The position numbers were made by a program, and so were the translations under genes. A DNA stretch of 64,000 nucleotides from DATAOG01 sp963753685 (GTDB lineage Bacteria; Pseudomonadota; Alphaproteobacteria; Geminicoccales; Geminicoccaceae), in NCBI GenBank assembly GCA_963753685.1, contig CAVWDE010000010.1, forward strand, positions 186,001-250,000. Direction: 5' to 3'. The notes below the pieces were generated by a model, which saw only the letters and a list, made by a program, of their open reading frames with translations, had not been told where the DNA came from and did no database searches. Positions 46,892-55,109 of the stretch are shown here, in pieces (position 1 is the first letter of the stretch; every line of letters starts with the position of its first letter).

Positions 46892-46999
46892 ATGAGTTGG
46901 ATGACGGGCGCAACCGGAACGGTTGGACGAGCGCTGGCTCGCAGGCTCTCGGAACCCGTTGCGCGCCATCCCTGCACGAGCCTCCGGTCATCAGTCTGA
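46892..46999 (+). pseudogene. N-terminal remnant of a Rossmann-fold NAD(P)-binding protein
   Basis: A 35-codon frame after a G-rich ribosome site begins MSWMTGATGTVGRALARRL, the typical nucleotide-binding start of NmrA/SDR-type proteins, then ends without the rest of the fold. The remaining DNA in 46747-47054 shows nothing else recognisable. Confidence 0.45.
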
Positions 47000-47054
47000 T
47001 GCCGAACTTCGTCACGTCAGCGGCCGATCGCCGGCCGCCTGAGCGCCTGCCGAC

Positions 47055-48215
47055 GTGACCCGGACCGCCCGGCTGTGCGCAGCACTCCTGGCAGCGGGGT
47101 CGCTCGCGAGCTGCGCCTCGCACGTGCGCACGCCCTTCCTGCCGGATACCGCGGCCGATCGGCCAGCGCTGGTCAGGATCGGCCTCGGTGAGTTCGACTA
47201 CGTCGACCACTGGCCCCATCCGGCTTACCGGACCACGGGCGAAGACGCCGACTACTGGATCAAGTCCCTGGCGCTGCCTTCGGTCGGCGAGAACGGTCAG
47301 CCCGCCAATCTGGTCACCGCCCGCTACTACCAAAGCAAGCACAGAGGCGCCAAGCCGTTGGTCATCGTGTTGCCGATCTGGGGCATGCCCACGTATCCCT
47401 TCGACGCCACCTCGGCCGCGATCAACGCCATGCGCGCTTATCCGCCCAACACCATGTCTGAAGGCCTGCGGGCTTACAGCGCGGGCGCGGTCAACGTCCT
47501 GCAGATTTTGGGCGAGGAGCCGTTGTTCGATATGCAGGCGATCGGCAAAGCCCGCGACGAGGCGGAGTTCTTCCGCACGCTGCGGCGGATGGTCGACCGC
47601 TTCGTCGACACCGTGATCGACATCCGGCGCGTGGTCGATTGGGCACAGAGCCAGCCCGACGTCGATCCGGAGCGGATCGGCCTGATCGGCTTCAGCATCA
47701 GCGCTGTGGTAGCCAGCGTCGTGATCGCCAACGAGCCGCGGCTCGCGGCCGGCATCCTGATCATGGGCGGCGCCGATCTGCATGAGATCCTGGCCGCCTG
47801 CAACCAAGATATCCAGGACCCGCGGGACAGCATCCTCAAGCGCTTCGGCTGGTCGCTCGATCAGTTCAAGCGCGCGCTCGAGCGAGCCTTGGCCGAGATC
47901 AACCCGGCCCGCTTCGCCGGCATGGCGGACCCGAGCCGCGTCCTGATGATCGAGGCGGGCAACGACACCTGCGTGCCGAAGAGCGCGCGCGAGCGCTTGT
48001 GGCGCGCGTTCGGACGCCCGGAACGGATCACCTACCCCTATGATCACCAGACGACCTTCCTCGCGATGACCTTTCTCGGCGGCCATGACCTGGAGCACCA
48101 GGTCTATCGCTTCCTGGACCAGAGGTTCGCCGAACCCCGCAGAGGCCTGCTGCTGTCCCAGGGCGCCGGGCAAGCGCCACACGGCATGGCGCCGCGCTGG
48201 GGTCCACCGACATAA
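47055..48215 (+). CDS. Lipoprotein-type alpha/beta hydrolase
   Basis: The 386-residue product starts (GTG) with a lipoprotein signal (LLAAGSLASC, Cys20). Its body has alpha/beta-hydrolase features: VIVLPIWGMP, a nucleophile elbow GLIGFSISAVVA with Ser in G-x-S-x-S, an AGNDTCVP acid-loop region and a late GGHDLEH histidine. It would be an envelope-anchored esterase or peptidase of unknown substrate. The gene stands alone; 48216-48407 contains no further gene. Confidence 0.75.
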   Translation: MTRTARLCAALLAAGSLASCASHVRTPFLPDTAADRPALVRIGLGEFDYVDHWPHPAYRTTGEDADYWIKSLALPSVGENGQPANLVTARYYQSKHRGAKPLVIVLPIWGMPTYPFDATSAAINAMRAYPPNTMSEGLRAYSAGAVNVLQILGEEPLFDMQAIGKARDEAEFFRTLRRMVDRFVDTVIDIRRVVDWAQSQPDVDPERIGLIGFSISAVVASVVIANEPRLAAGILIMGGADLHEILAACNQDIQDPRDSILKRFGWSLDQFKRALERALAEINPARFAGMADPSRVLMIEAGNDTCVPKSARERLWRAFGRPERITYPYDHQTTFLAMTFLGGHDLEHQVYRFLDQRFAEPRRGLLLSQGAGQAPHGMAPRWGPPT

Positions 48216-48407
48216 CCCAGCGCGAAGCGCAACCAAGGCAATCGTCAGGCAAGATGAATCAACGGTGAAGAATTGATGAAGACAAGATGAAGCAGCGCGG
48301 GATGTGACGACGCACGCTTGCGGTGAGCGCCGTGGCCAGGCTACTGATTGACGTGGACCGCGGCGGCGCTGCCGCGCGGGCAACCTCCCAGGGAAGAAGA
48401 AGGGCAG

Positions 48408-48788
48408 ATGTCGGCTCGAGGATGGGTGCCGGGCAGGTTCGCGGGCGTCGGGCTGCTGGTGGTTCTGGCGGGGCTTGCGAGCGGCGGCCCGGCGCAGGCT
48501 GCGGAGCAGATGCAGTTCTGGAACCTGACCGCGAACACGATCGATCAGCTGTACCTGGCACCCGCCGGCACGACCAACTGGGGCCCCAACCAGTGCCTCA
48601 ACGACGAGGATAAGACGGTCGAGGCGGACGAGCGGCTGGCGCTCAAAGACGTGAAGCCAGGCAAGTACGATGTCAAACTGCACGACGTCAAAGGCCGCAG
48701 CTGCCAGGTCAAGGACGTCGAGGTCAAGGCCGGCGGCAAGTATGCCTTCTCGATCGACGAGAAGCAGCTGACCGACTGCACCAAGTAG
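48408..48788 (+). CDS. Small secreted protein of unknown function
   Basis: The 126-residue protein has a signal peptide (GVGLLVVLAGLASGGPAQAA) and a compact mature part starting FWNLTANTIDQLYLAPAGT, with three cysteines in the mature region and a KYDVKLHDVKGRSC block. The asparagine-rich, beta-like pattern resembles families annotated only as periplasmic or Tat-dependent hypotheticals. ATG 48408 follows AGAAGGGCAG. A hairpin terminator at 48873 fits a single-gene unit. Confidence 0.75.
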   Translation: MSARGWVPGRFAGVGLLVVLAGLASGGPAQAAEQMQFWNLTANTIDQLYLAPAGTTNWGPNQCLNDEDKTVEADERLALKDVKPGKYDVKLHDVKGRSCQVKDVEVKAGGKYAFSIDEKQLTDCTK

Positions 48789-48872
48789 CGGTCGGGCCGG
48801 CGTGGTCGGCTCTGGCGTGCGGCGGCCAGGCCTTGCCATCAGCCATGGCAACGCCGCGGTCATAAGGACCGC

Positions 48873-48888
48873 CCCGCTGAGCGGGTTT
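48873..48888 (+). terminator. Intrinsic terminator-like hairpin
   Basis: CCCGC-TGA-GCGGG followed by TTT lies 85 bp after the secreted-protein gene. A second hairpin (GCGGTC 48856-48861 with GACCGC 48867-48872) lies directly before it. The T-run is short. The rest of 48789-49082 shows no gene. Confidence 0.5.
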
Positions 48889-49082
48889 CCCGCCCGCCCC
48901 TGACCCGCCGCCGGGTGGTGGGTCCGACCATCAGCGCTCATTCGCCAAGGCTTGGACGGCAGGTCGAGACGAGCCGGACCGCGGTCATCGCCAGGGCGGC
49001 GCTCGCTGTGCGCTACGATCCACATGACGTCCCGGTCCCCCGGTGGTAAAGGGGGCGGCGGGCAGCGAGCGGGGAGGGGGCG

Positions 49083-49283
49083 ATGCCGTTTTGGCAGAAG
49101 CTGGTGATCACCGTGGTCGCCATGCTGGCGACCAGCTTCATCGTCGGGCTGATCTGGTCGGCGGTCTTCAGCTTCGCCCTGCCGAGCTATCTGGCGGGCA
49201 TGATCGGCGGGCTGACGGCGCTGCCGGTCTGGGAGTTCCTGCGGCGGGTCCGGCCGAAGACGGAGCCGCCGATCCAGCCATGA
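49083..49283 (+). CDS. Small membrane protein, two predicted helices
   Basis: The 66-residue protein has two hydrophobic stretches (about 8-30 and 36-50) with a Gly-rich turn (YLAGMIGGLTALP) and a basic tail. ATG 49083 follows GGGGAGGGGG, a strong ribosome site. The next small gene overlaps its stop (ATGA). No family was recognised. Confidence 0.7.
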   Translation: MPFWQKLVITVVAMLATSFIVGLIWSAVFSFALPSYLAGMIGGLTALPVWEFLRRVRPKTEPPIQP

Positions 49284-49447
49284 AGCGGAGCAAGCCTGAG
49301 CCGCGGCCGTCGCAGGCAAGCGGGTCGGCCGCGCCGGATGGCCGCAAGGAGCCGGCGGCGAAAGCGAACCCGAGGCTTGCGGACCAGACGCGCAAGCGGC
49401 TCGGCAAGCACTACGCGAGCAAGTACCAGACCATGCGTCGCGGCTGA
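49280..49447 (+). CDS. Small basic hypothetical protein
   Basis: The 55-residue, lysine/arginine-rich product (MKRSKPEPRPSQ, ending HYASKYQTMRRG) is translationally coupled to the small membrane protein by an ATGA overlap. It looks largely disordered. No function is assigned. Confidence 0.5.
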   Translation: MKRSKPEPRPSQASGSAAPDGRKEPAAKANPRLADQTRKRLGKHYASKYQTMRRG

Positions 49448-49507
49448 GCGTTCCCGCCGGCCCTCGCCTCGTGCTAGACTTGAAGTTCGGAAAAACGGAG
49501 GCGAAGG

Positions 49508-51154
49508 GTGAGACGGGCCGGGCATCCGAAGGGCTCTGCCTATGAGCAGGGGCTGGAGCGCAACGCCGCCAACCATGCGCCGCTGACGCCGATCAGCTTC
49601 CTCGAGCGCGCGGCCGACGTCTGGCCGGGGCGGACCGCCTGGATTCATGGCGACATGCGCGCGAGCTATGCCGCGTTCCGGGCGCGGGCGCGCAGGCTCG
49701 CGGCGGCCCTCGCCGGACGCGGGGTGGCGCCTGGCGATACGGTCGCGGCGATGCTGCCGAGCGTGCCGGCGATGCTGGAGGCGCATTTCGGCGTGCCGAT
49801 GGCCGGCGCGGTGCTGAACAGCATCAACATCCGGCTCGAAGCCGAGACGGTCGCCTACATCCTCGAGCATGGGCAGGCCAAGGTGCTGCTGACCGACCCG
49901 GAGTTCGCGCCCGCAATCAAAGCAGCGCTCAAGCAAGTCCGGCGGCCACCGCTGGTGGTCGATGTGGTCGACCGGCAGTATCGGGGCGAGGGCGAGCGGC
50001 TGGGCGAGCTGACCTATGAGGAGCTGCTGTCTGAGGGCGACGAGGGGTTCGAGCCGCTCTATCCGGCCGACGAGTGGCAGGCGATCGGGCTCAACTACAC
50101 CTCGGGCACGACCGGCCACCCGAAGGGCGTCGTGGTTCACCACCGGGGCGCGTACCTGGCCGCGATCGGCCAGGCGCTCGCCAACGGCATCGGCCTGCAT
50201 CCGGTCGTCCTCTGGACGCTGCCGATGTTCCACTGCAACGGCTGGGCCTTCACCTGGAGCGCGACGCTGCAGGCCGGCACGCATGTGTGCCTCAGGCGCG
50301 TCGATGCTGGCGCCATCTATGCGGCAATTGCGGCGCATCGGGTCACGCATCTGTGCGGCGCCCCGATCGTCATGAACCTGATCGCCAACGCCCCGGATGC
50401 GCTGCGCCGGCCGTTCGCGCACCGGGTCCAGGCGATGACCGGCGGCGCCGCTCCGCCGGCCGCGGTCCTCGAGAGGCTGACCGCGCTCGGCATCGACATG
50501 GTCCACCTCTATGGCCTGACCGAGTGCTACGGCCCCGCCTCGGTGTGTGCCTGGCAGGAGGCGTGGGACGCCCTGCCCGCGGACGAGCAGGCAGCGCTTC
50601 AGGCCCGCCAGGGCGTGCGCTATCCGAACCTCGAGGCGCTCGAGGTGATCGACCCGCAGAGCCTGCGGCCGGTGCCGCGCGACGGCGCGGTGATCGGCGA
50701 GATCATGCTGCGCGGCAACACCGTGATGAAGGGCTATCTCAAGAACCCGGCAGCCACCCGGGAGGCCTTTCGCGGTGACTGGTACCACACCGGCGACCTC
50801 GCGGTGATGCACGCCGACGGCTATTGCGAGGTCAAGGATCGCGCCAAGGACATCATCATCTCGGGCGGCGAAAATATCTCGAGTATTGAAGTCGAAGGTG
50901 CCCTCTACCGCCATCCTGCCGTGCTCGAAGCCGCGGTGGTCGCCAAGCCTGATCCTAAGTGGGGGGAAAGTCCCTGCGCCTTCGTCACCCTCAAGGACGG
51001 CGCCGAAGCCACGGCCGACGATCTGATCGCGCATTGCCGCACGATCCTCGCCCACTTCAAATGCCCGAAGACCATCATCTTCGCCGAGCTGCCCAAGACC
51101 TCGACCGGCAAGATCCAAAAGCACGTGCTCCGCGCCCAGGCAAAGGCGCTCTGA
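49508..51154 (+). CDS. Acyl-CoA synthetase (AMP-forming), medium/long-chain type
   Basis: The 548-residue enzyme activates a carboxylic acid to its acyl-CoA through an acyl-AMP. It has the AMP-binding signature YTSGTTGHPKGVVV, motif YGLTECYGP, a GDLAVMHADGY hinge region and the C-terminal catalytic-lysine motif TSTGKIQK. GTG 49508 follows CGGAGGCGAAGG. The chain length cannot be told from sequence. It is monocistronic; a 70-bp gap precedes the toxin-antitoxin genes. Confidence 0.92.
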   Translation: MRRAGHPKGSAYEQGLERNAANHAPLTPISFLERAADVWPGRTAWIHGDMRASYAAFRARARRLAAALAGRGVAPGDTVAAMLPSVPAMLEAHFGVPMAGAVLNSINIRLEAETVAYILEHGQAKVLLTDPEFAPAIKAALKQVRRPPLVVDVVDRQYRGEGERLGELTYEELLSEGDEGFEPLYPADEWQAIGLNYTSGTTGHPKGVVVHHRGAYLAAIGQALANGIGLHPVVLWTLPMFHCNGWAFTWSATLQAGTHVCLRRVDAGAIYAAIAAHRVTHLCGAPIVMNLIANAPDALRRPFAHRVQAMTGGAAPPAAVLERLTALGIDMVHLYGLTECYGPASVCAWQEAWDALPADEQAALQARQGVRYPNLEALEVIDPQSLRPVPRDGAVIGEIMLRGNTVMKGYLKNPAATREAFRGDWYHTGDLAVMHADGYCEVKDRAKDIIISGGENISSIEVEGALYRHPAVLEAAVVAKPDPKWGESPCAFVTLKDGAEATADDLIAHCRTILAHFKCPKTIIFAELPKTSTGKIQKHVLRAQAKAL

Positions 51155-51187
51155 TGGCCGGTCGGGGTTGACTGAACGTCGGAGGAA

Positions 51188-51208
51188 GTCTTACATTCTT
51201 ACGTAAGA
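51188..51208 (+). promoter_or_regulatory. Operator before the vapBC-like genes
   Basis: A perfect 12-bp palindrome TCTTACGTAAGA (51197-51208) is preceded by another half-site GTCTTAC (51188-51194) spaced 8 bp away. AT-rich repeats just before an AbrB-type antitoxin gene are expected autoregulatory sites. Confidence 0.65.
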
Positions 51209-51225
51209 CAACGCGGAGGGCTCGC

Positions 51226-51462
51226 GTGCGCATCACATCCAAAGGCCAGGTCACGATCCCGGCGGAGATTCGGGAGAAGACCGGGCTGCTGCCACACACC
51301 GACGTGGACTTTGAGCTCGATGGCGAAGGCGTCCGGATCGTCCGCGCCAAGGCGCCTCGGGGCGAGACCCGCGGCCAAAGAGCCGTACGGCGTCTTTGGG
51401 GCAGCGCAACCGTGAAGATGTCGACCGACGAGATCATGGCCTTGACGCGTGGCGAGGAATGA
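51226..51462 (+). CDS. vapB: AbrB/VapB-type antitoxin
   Basis: The 78-residue protein begins with a swapped-hairpin AbrB DNA-binding domain (MRITSKGQVTIPAEIREKTG) and has an extended C-terminal tail that would wrap the toxin. It neutralises the PIN toxin that follows and likely represses the operon through the palindrome at 51197. GTG start; its stop overlaps the toxin ATG. Confidence 0.88.
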   Translation: MRITSKGQVTIPAEIREKTGLLPHTDVDFELDGEGVRIVRAKAPRGETRGQRAVRRLWGSATVKMSTDEIMALTRGEE

Positions 51463-51863
51463 GGCCGGTCCTGGTTGACAGCAACGTCGTGCTCGACGTC
51501 GCCTACCGAGACCCACGCTGGGGGCTCTGGTCGCGGTCCGCGATCGCTGAGGCGGCATCGGAATCGGTGCTCGTGATCAACCCCATCGTCTACGCGGAGA
51601 TTTCGATCGGCTACAGATCGGTCGAGGATCTTGAGGAGCTCGTGCCAGCCGAAGTATTTCGGCGCGAACCGCTACCCTATGAGGCAGCGTTCCTCGCGGG
51701 AAAGTGCTTTCTCAACTACCGCCGACGCGGCGGCCGACGGACGTCGCCGCTGCCGGATTTCTATATCGGAGCGCATGCGGCCGTGCGCGGCTACCGGTTG
51801 CTCACGCGTGACGTGGCGCGCTATCGGACCTACTTTCCGTCGCTGGCGCTGATCGCGCCCTGA
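51459..51863 (+). CDS. vapC: PIN-domain toxin (VapC-type ribonuclease)
   Basis: The 134-residue protein has the four acidic PIN residues in order: D7 (LVDSNVVLD), E47 (YAE), D100 (LPDFYIGAHA) and D118 (TRDVARY). VapC toxins cleave tRNA or rRNA when the antitoxin is degraded. The ATGA overlap with vapB couples their synthesis. Its target is unknown. Confidence 0.88.
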   Translation: MRPVLVDSNVVLDVAYRDPRWGLWSRSAIAEAASESVLVINPIVYAEISIGYRSVEDLEELVPAEVFRREPLPYEAAFLAGKCFLNYRRRGGRRTSPLPDFYIGAHAAVRGYRLLTRDVARYRTYFPSLALIAP

Positions 51864-51898
51864 CGGGCGGCGCTGGCAATCGGGGTTGGGAGGCGGAG

Positions 51899-53074
51899 AT
51901 GCAGGAGCATTTGACGCCGGCGGCGAGCCTGCCGGCGGATGGGATGACCGGCACGCTGGTCGGGCGGGCGTGGGTTCCGGGCAGGGTGCCGGGACCCTCC
52001 CCGGTCGCGATCCGCCACGACGCGGTCTACGACCTCGGCCGCAGCGCGCCGACGCTGAGTGAGCTTCTGAACGCCGAGGATCCCCTGACGCTCGCCCGCG
52101 CGCCCGGCGAGCGGCTCGGCGATCTCGCCGGGATCCTGGCCAACAGCGCCTATGACCGGCGCGACCCAGAGCTACCGTACTTCCTGGCGCCCGCCGATCT
52201 GCAGGCGATCAAGGCCAGCGGCGTGACCTTCGCGACCAGCCTGCTCGAGCGGGTGATCGAGGAGCAGGCGCGCGGCGATGCCGGCAAGGCCGAGGCGGTC
52301 CGGCGCACCATCACCGAGGTGATCGGGACCGACCTGTCGAAGATCCGGCCGGGCTCGGAGGCCGCCATGCGCCTCAAGGAGCATCTGCTCGCCGAGCGCG
52401 CGTGGTCGCAGTACCTCGAGGTCGGGATCGGCAAGGATGCCGAGATCTTCACCAAATGCCCGCCGATGGCCGCGGTCGGCACCGGCAGCGAGATCGGGGT
52501 GCGCGCGGATTCGTCCTGGAACAATCCCGAGCCCGAGCTGGTGCTCGCGGTCAATGCCAGGGGCGAGATCGTCGGGGCGACGCTGGGCAACGACGTCAAC
52601 CTGCGCGACGTCGAGGGGCGAAGCGCGCTTCTGCTCGGCAAGGCCAAGGACAACAACGCGTCCGCCGCGCTCGGGCCGTTCGTCCGCCTGCTCGACGACA
52701 GCTTCGGGCTCGAGCAGCTGCGCGCCGCCACGATCAGCCTCAGGGTCAGCGGCGAGGACGGCTTCGAGCTCAAGGGCAGCAGCTCCATGAGCCGGATCAG
52801 CCGCGACGTGACCGAGCTGGTCGGCCAGACCGTCGGCGGCAATCACCAGTATCCGGACGGGGTGATGCTCTACTGCGGCACGATGTTCGCGCCGATCCAG
52901 GATCGCGACCGGCCGGGCGGCGGCTTTACCCACAAGGTCGGCGATGTCGTGCTGATCGCCTGTCCCGAGCTCGGCACGCTCGCCAACCGGGTCGACCACT
53001 GCGATCGGATCGTGCCTTGGACCTTCGGGAGCGGCGCCCTGATGCGTAACCTCGCGGCCCGCGGGCTGCTGTAG
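51899..53074 (+). CDS. Fumarylacetoacetate hydrolase-family protein
   Basis: The 391-residue protein has the FAH C-terminal fold: EVGIGKDAEIFTKCPPMA, NNPEPELVLAVNARGEIVGA with acidic metal ligands, GNDVNLRDVEGR, and GGNHQYPDGVMLYCGTMFAP. The N-terminal ~110 residues form a separate lobe, as in sugar-acid-pathway FAH proteins. Members cleave or dehydrate keto acids with Mg. ATG 51899 follows GGGAGGCGG. It is monocistronic with no pathway neighbours, so the substrate is open. Confidence 0.85.
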   Translation: MQEHLTPAASLPADGMTGTLVGRAWVPGRVPGPSPVAIRHDAVYDLGRSAPTLSELLNAEDPLTLARAPGERLGDLAGILANSAYDRRDPELPYFLAPADLQAIKASGVTFATSLLERVIEEQARGDAGKAEAVRRTITEVIGTDLSKIRPGSEAAMRLKEHLLAERAWSQYLEVGIGKDAEIFTKCPPMAAVGTGSEIGVRADSSWNNPEPELVLAVNARGEIVGATLGNDVNLRDVEGRSALLLGKAKDNNASAALGPFVRLLDDSFGLEQLRAATISLRVSGEDGFELKGSSSMSRISRDVTELVGQTVGGNHQYPDGVMLYCGTMFAPIQDRDRPGGGFTHKVGDVVLIACPELGTLANRVDHCDRIVPWTFGSGALMRNLAARGLL

Positions 53075-53109
53075 ACCCGCCACCAGCAACCGCTGCTCCG
53101 ATGACGCAA

Positions 53110-53142
53110 ACGCCGCTCCCGGGACGCGCCGAGGAGCGGCGT
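53110..53142. terminator. Bidirectional hairpin between convergent genes
   Basis: ACGCCGCTC (53110-53118) pairs with GAGCGGCGT (53134-53142). It separates the convergent FAH and DUF465 genes. A second perfect hairpin, GGCCCG-CCG-CGGGCC, lies at 53165-53179. Neither has a long T-run. Confidence 0.45.
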
Positions 53143-53192
53143 GAGCAACGCGGCGTCACTTCCTGGCCCGCCGCGGGCCGACGCGGTGCCGG

Positions 53193-53399
53193 TTAGTGCA
53201 GCTCCGCGTTCGCGGACGCGACAAAGCTACGACTATGGCGGCCCAAGCGGGCGATCTCGTCCTTAATCCGGAGTTTCTCGCGCTTCAGGCGCGTCAGGAC
53301 CGACTGATCCGGGAGCGGTCGATGCAATTCGTCATCGATCTCCTGCTCGAGATGGGCATGCTTGCTGCGGAGACTCTCCACGTGGTCATGCATGGACAT
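53193..53399 (-). CDS. DUF465 (YdcH-like) small coiled-coil protein
   Basis: The 68-residue protein is an amphipathic helical hairpin (VESLRSKHAHLEQEIDDEL, then the family's LTRLKREKLRIKDEIARL). DUF465 proteins are common in alphaproteobacteria and of unknown role. A second member lies at 56334. The region 53400-53598 to its right contains no gene I can support. Confidence 0.85.
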   Translation of the reverse strand: MSMHDHVESLRSKHAHLEQEIDDELHRPLPDQSVLTRLKREKLRIKDEIARLGRHSRSFVASANAELH

Positions 53400-53598
53400 C
53401 CTTTGCCATCCTCCGGCTAGGTTCCCCTGATCTCATAATAGTAGAGATCCGCCCGCCGCGGCGCCAGTGAAATTCCGAGGAATTTTTCATGTGTGCCCGA
53501 AAACCGTGGCATTTTCATGACATTAGAGGAAACGGCGGAATTCTGGCGCGGCCGCCACGTGATCCGCCGGGCGCCGCCCGCCGGTCCTACGCGCAGGC

Positions 53599-54156
53599 TC
53601 AGTCCTCAAGCCAGTCGAGGCTCGCCTCGAGCTCGGCCGGGGGAGCGTCCGGAAACGCGTTCGCCAGCAGTGTCCGCAGGGCGTGGCGGTCCCGACTGTC
53701 GAACGGCCAGCACGCGTTGAGGTTGGTCCCGGCCAGGGCCACGGCCGCAGGCGCGCTCGCCGGCAACCCGGCCAGCGCCCGGCTGAGGCCGAGCTGGCAG
53801 AGATGCTCGCCCGCGATCTCCAGCGCCAGCGCGTCTTCGCGGATCGCCGAAGCGAGCCCGGGCCAGAGCTCGACCACGCTGCCGGGCTCGGGGTCGGCAA
53901 GCGTCGCCTTGAGGCGCCGGCGGAGCGCCCGGAGCGGCCGCACGACCTCCGCCTGCCAGCTCGCCACGACCTCGCCGGCGCGGCGCAGCAGCGCCCGGTC
54001 GAGCGGCACGCCCCGGCTCGCCTGCCAGCAGCAGAACAGGACCAGATTGACGTCCAGGCCATGCCGGCGCTGCAGGTCGAGGCAGGCCGCCTCGACGCCC
54101 GGGCACCGATAGAGCTCGACTGAATAGTCCCAGAACGGGTTGGCCGGCCAGTCCAT
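53599..54156 (-). CDS. TIGR02444 (DUF2390) family protein
   Basis: The 185-residue protein begins NPFWDYSVELYRCPGVEAAC, followed by VNLVLFCCWQASRG and WQAEVVRPLRALRR, matching TIGR02444. It is helical and cytoplasmic, function unknown. It lies 8 bp after glk on the same strand, so it is probably the third gene of pfkA-glk-TIGR02444. Confidence 0.8.
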   Translation of the reverse strand: MDWPANPFWDYSVELYRCPGVEAACLDLQRRHGLDVNLVLFCCWQASRGVPLDRALLRRAGEVVASWQAEVVRPLRALRRRLKATLADPEPGSVVELWPGLASAIREDALALEIAGEHLCQLGLSRALAGLPASAPAAVALAGTNLNACWPFDSRDRHALRTLLANAFPDAPPAELEASLDWLED

Positions 54157-54164
54157 CGGGCGGC

Positions 54165-55106
54165 TCAGAGGGTCAGCGCCAGAGCTGCCGCGCCGAGCAG
54201 ACCCGGATCGCTGCGCGTGATCAGATAGGTCGGGATCGGCTCGAGGAAGTAGGCGAGGCGACCCTTGGCCAGGAAGCCGGCGCGAAAGCGGGTCTCGTCG
54301 AACAACTCCCCGAGCCGCTTCGCGAGGCCGCCACCGATGTAGATGCCGCCGCGTGCGCCGAGGGTCAGGGCGAGGTCGCCCGCTGCCGCGCCGAGCAGCG
54401 CCGAGAACCGCTCGAGCGCCACCTGGCAGAAGCGGCAGCCGCCGCTCCTGGCGCGCTCGGCGACCTGGGCCGGGTCGGTGAGCTGGAGCGTTTCACCCTC
54501 GAGCGTCGCCAGCGCCGTCGCCAGATTGACCAGGCCCGGCCCCGACAGGAGACGCTCGTTGGAGACGTGTTCGAAGCGCTTCTGGAGCTCCGCCAGGATC
54601 GCCACGTCGATCGCGTCATGGGCGGCGAACGATACGTGCCCGCCCTCGCCGGGCAGCGGCTGCCAGCGCTCCCCGAACGGCACCAGCCCGCCGACCCCGA
54701 GGCCGGTACCCGGACCGATGATCCCGATCGCATGCCCCGGCACCGGCGCCCCTGTGCCGATCTGCCGGTGCTCACCCTCGGTCAGCCAGGGAACCGCCAG
54801 CGCCTGCGCCGTGAAGTCGTTGATCACCTCCAGCCGGTCCAGGCCCAGGGCGGCCCGGCTATCCCGGATCGAGAACACCCAGGGCGAGTTGGTGAACGCC
54901 ACCCGGTCCGAAGTGACCGGCGTTGCCACGGCGAGCACCGCGTCGCGGACCGGTCTGCCCGCGAGATAGGCGCGTGCCGCCTCGACCGGGCCCGGATAGT
55001 CGGCGACCGTCAGCTTCTGCACGGCGGCCGGCCGGCCGTCTGGCCCGGTCAGGGCGAAGCGGGCATTGGTGCCGCCGATGTCGGCGATCAGGCGAGCAGT
55101 CGCCAT
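54165..55106 (-). CDS. glk: Glucokinase
   Basis: The 313-residue enzyme phosphorylates glucose with ATP. It has the phosphate loop ADIGGTNARFAL, the catalytic-base motif EVINDFTAQAL, the GPGTGLGVGG loop, the sugar-binding GEGGHVSFA block, and the IYIGGGLAKR adenosine motif. It belongs to the bacterial Glk group rather than ROK. It begins 3 bp after the phosphofructokinase gene, giving two glycolytic steps in one operon. Confidence 0.93.
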   Translation of the reverse strand: MATARLIADIGGTNARFALTGPDGRPAAVQKLTVADYPGPVEAARAYLAGRPVRDAVLAVATPVTSDRVAFTNSPWVFSIRDSRAALGLDRLEVINDFTAQALAVPWLTEGEHRQIGTGAPVPGHAIGIIGPGTGLGVGGLVPFGERWQPLPGEGGHVSFAAHDAIDVAILAELQKRFEHVSNERLLSGPGLVNLATALATLEGETLQLTDPAQVAERARSGGCRFCQVALERFSALLGAAAGDLALTLGARGGIYIGGGLAKRLGELFDETRFRAGFLAKGRLAYFLEPIPTYLITRSDPGLLGAAALALTL

Positions 55107-55109
55107 GGT

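Noticed and set aside
46821..49319. An 832-codon minus-strand open frame spanning the hydrolase region
   Set aside because: It lies opposite the lipoprotein hydrolase and the small secreted protein, whose signal peptides and ribosome sites support the plus strand.
49187..51124. A 645-codon minus-strand open frame opposite the acyl-CoA synthetase
   Set aside because: The plus-strand gene has all family motifs; the opposite frame has none.
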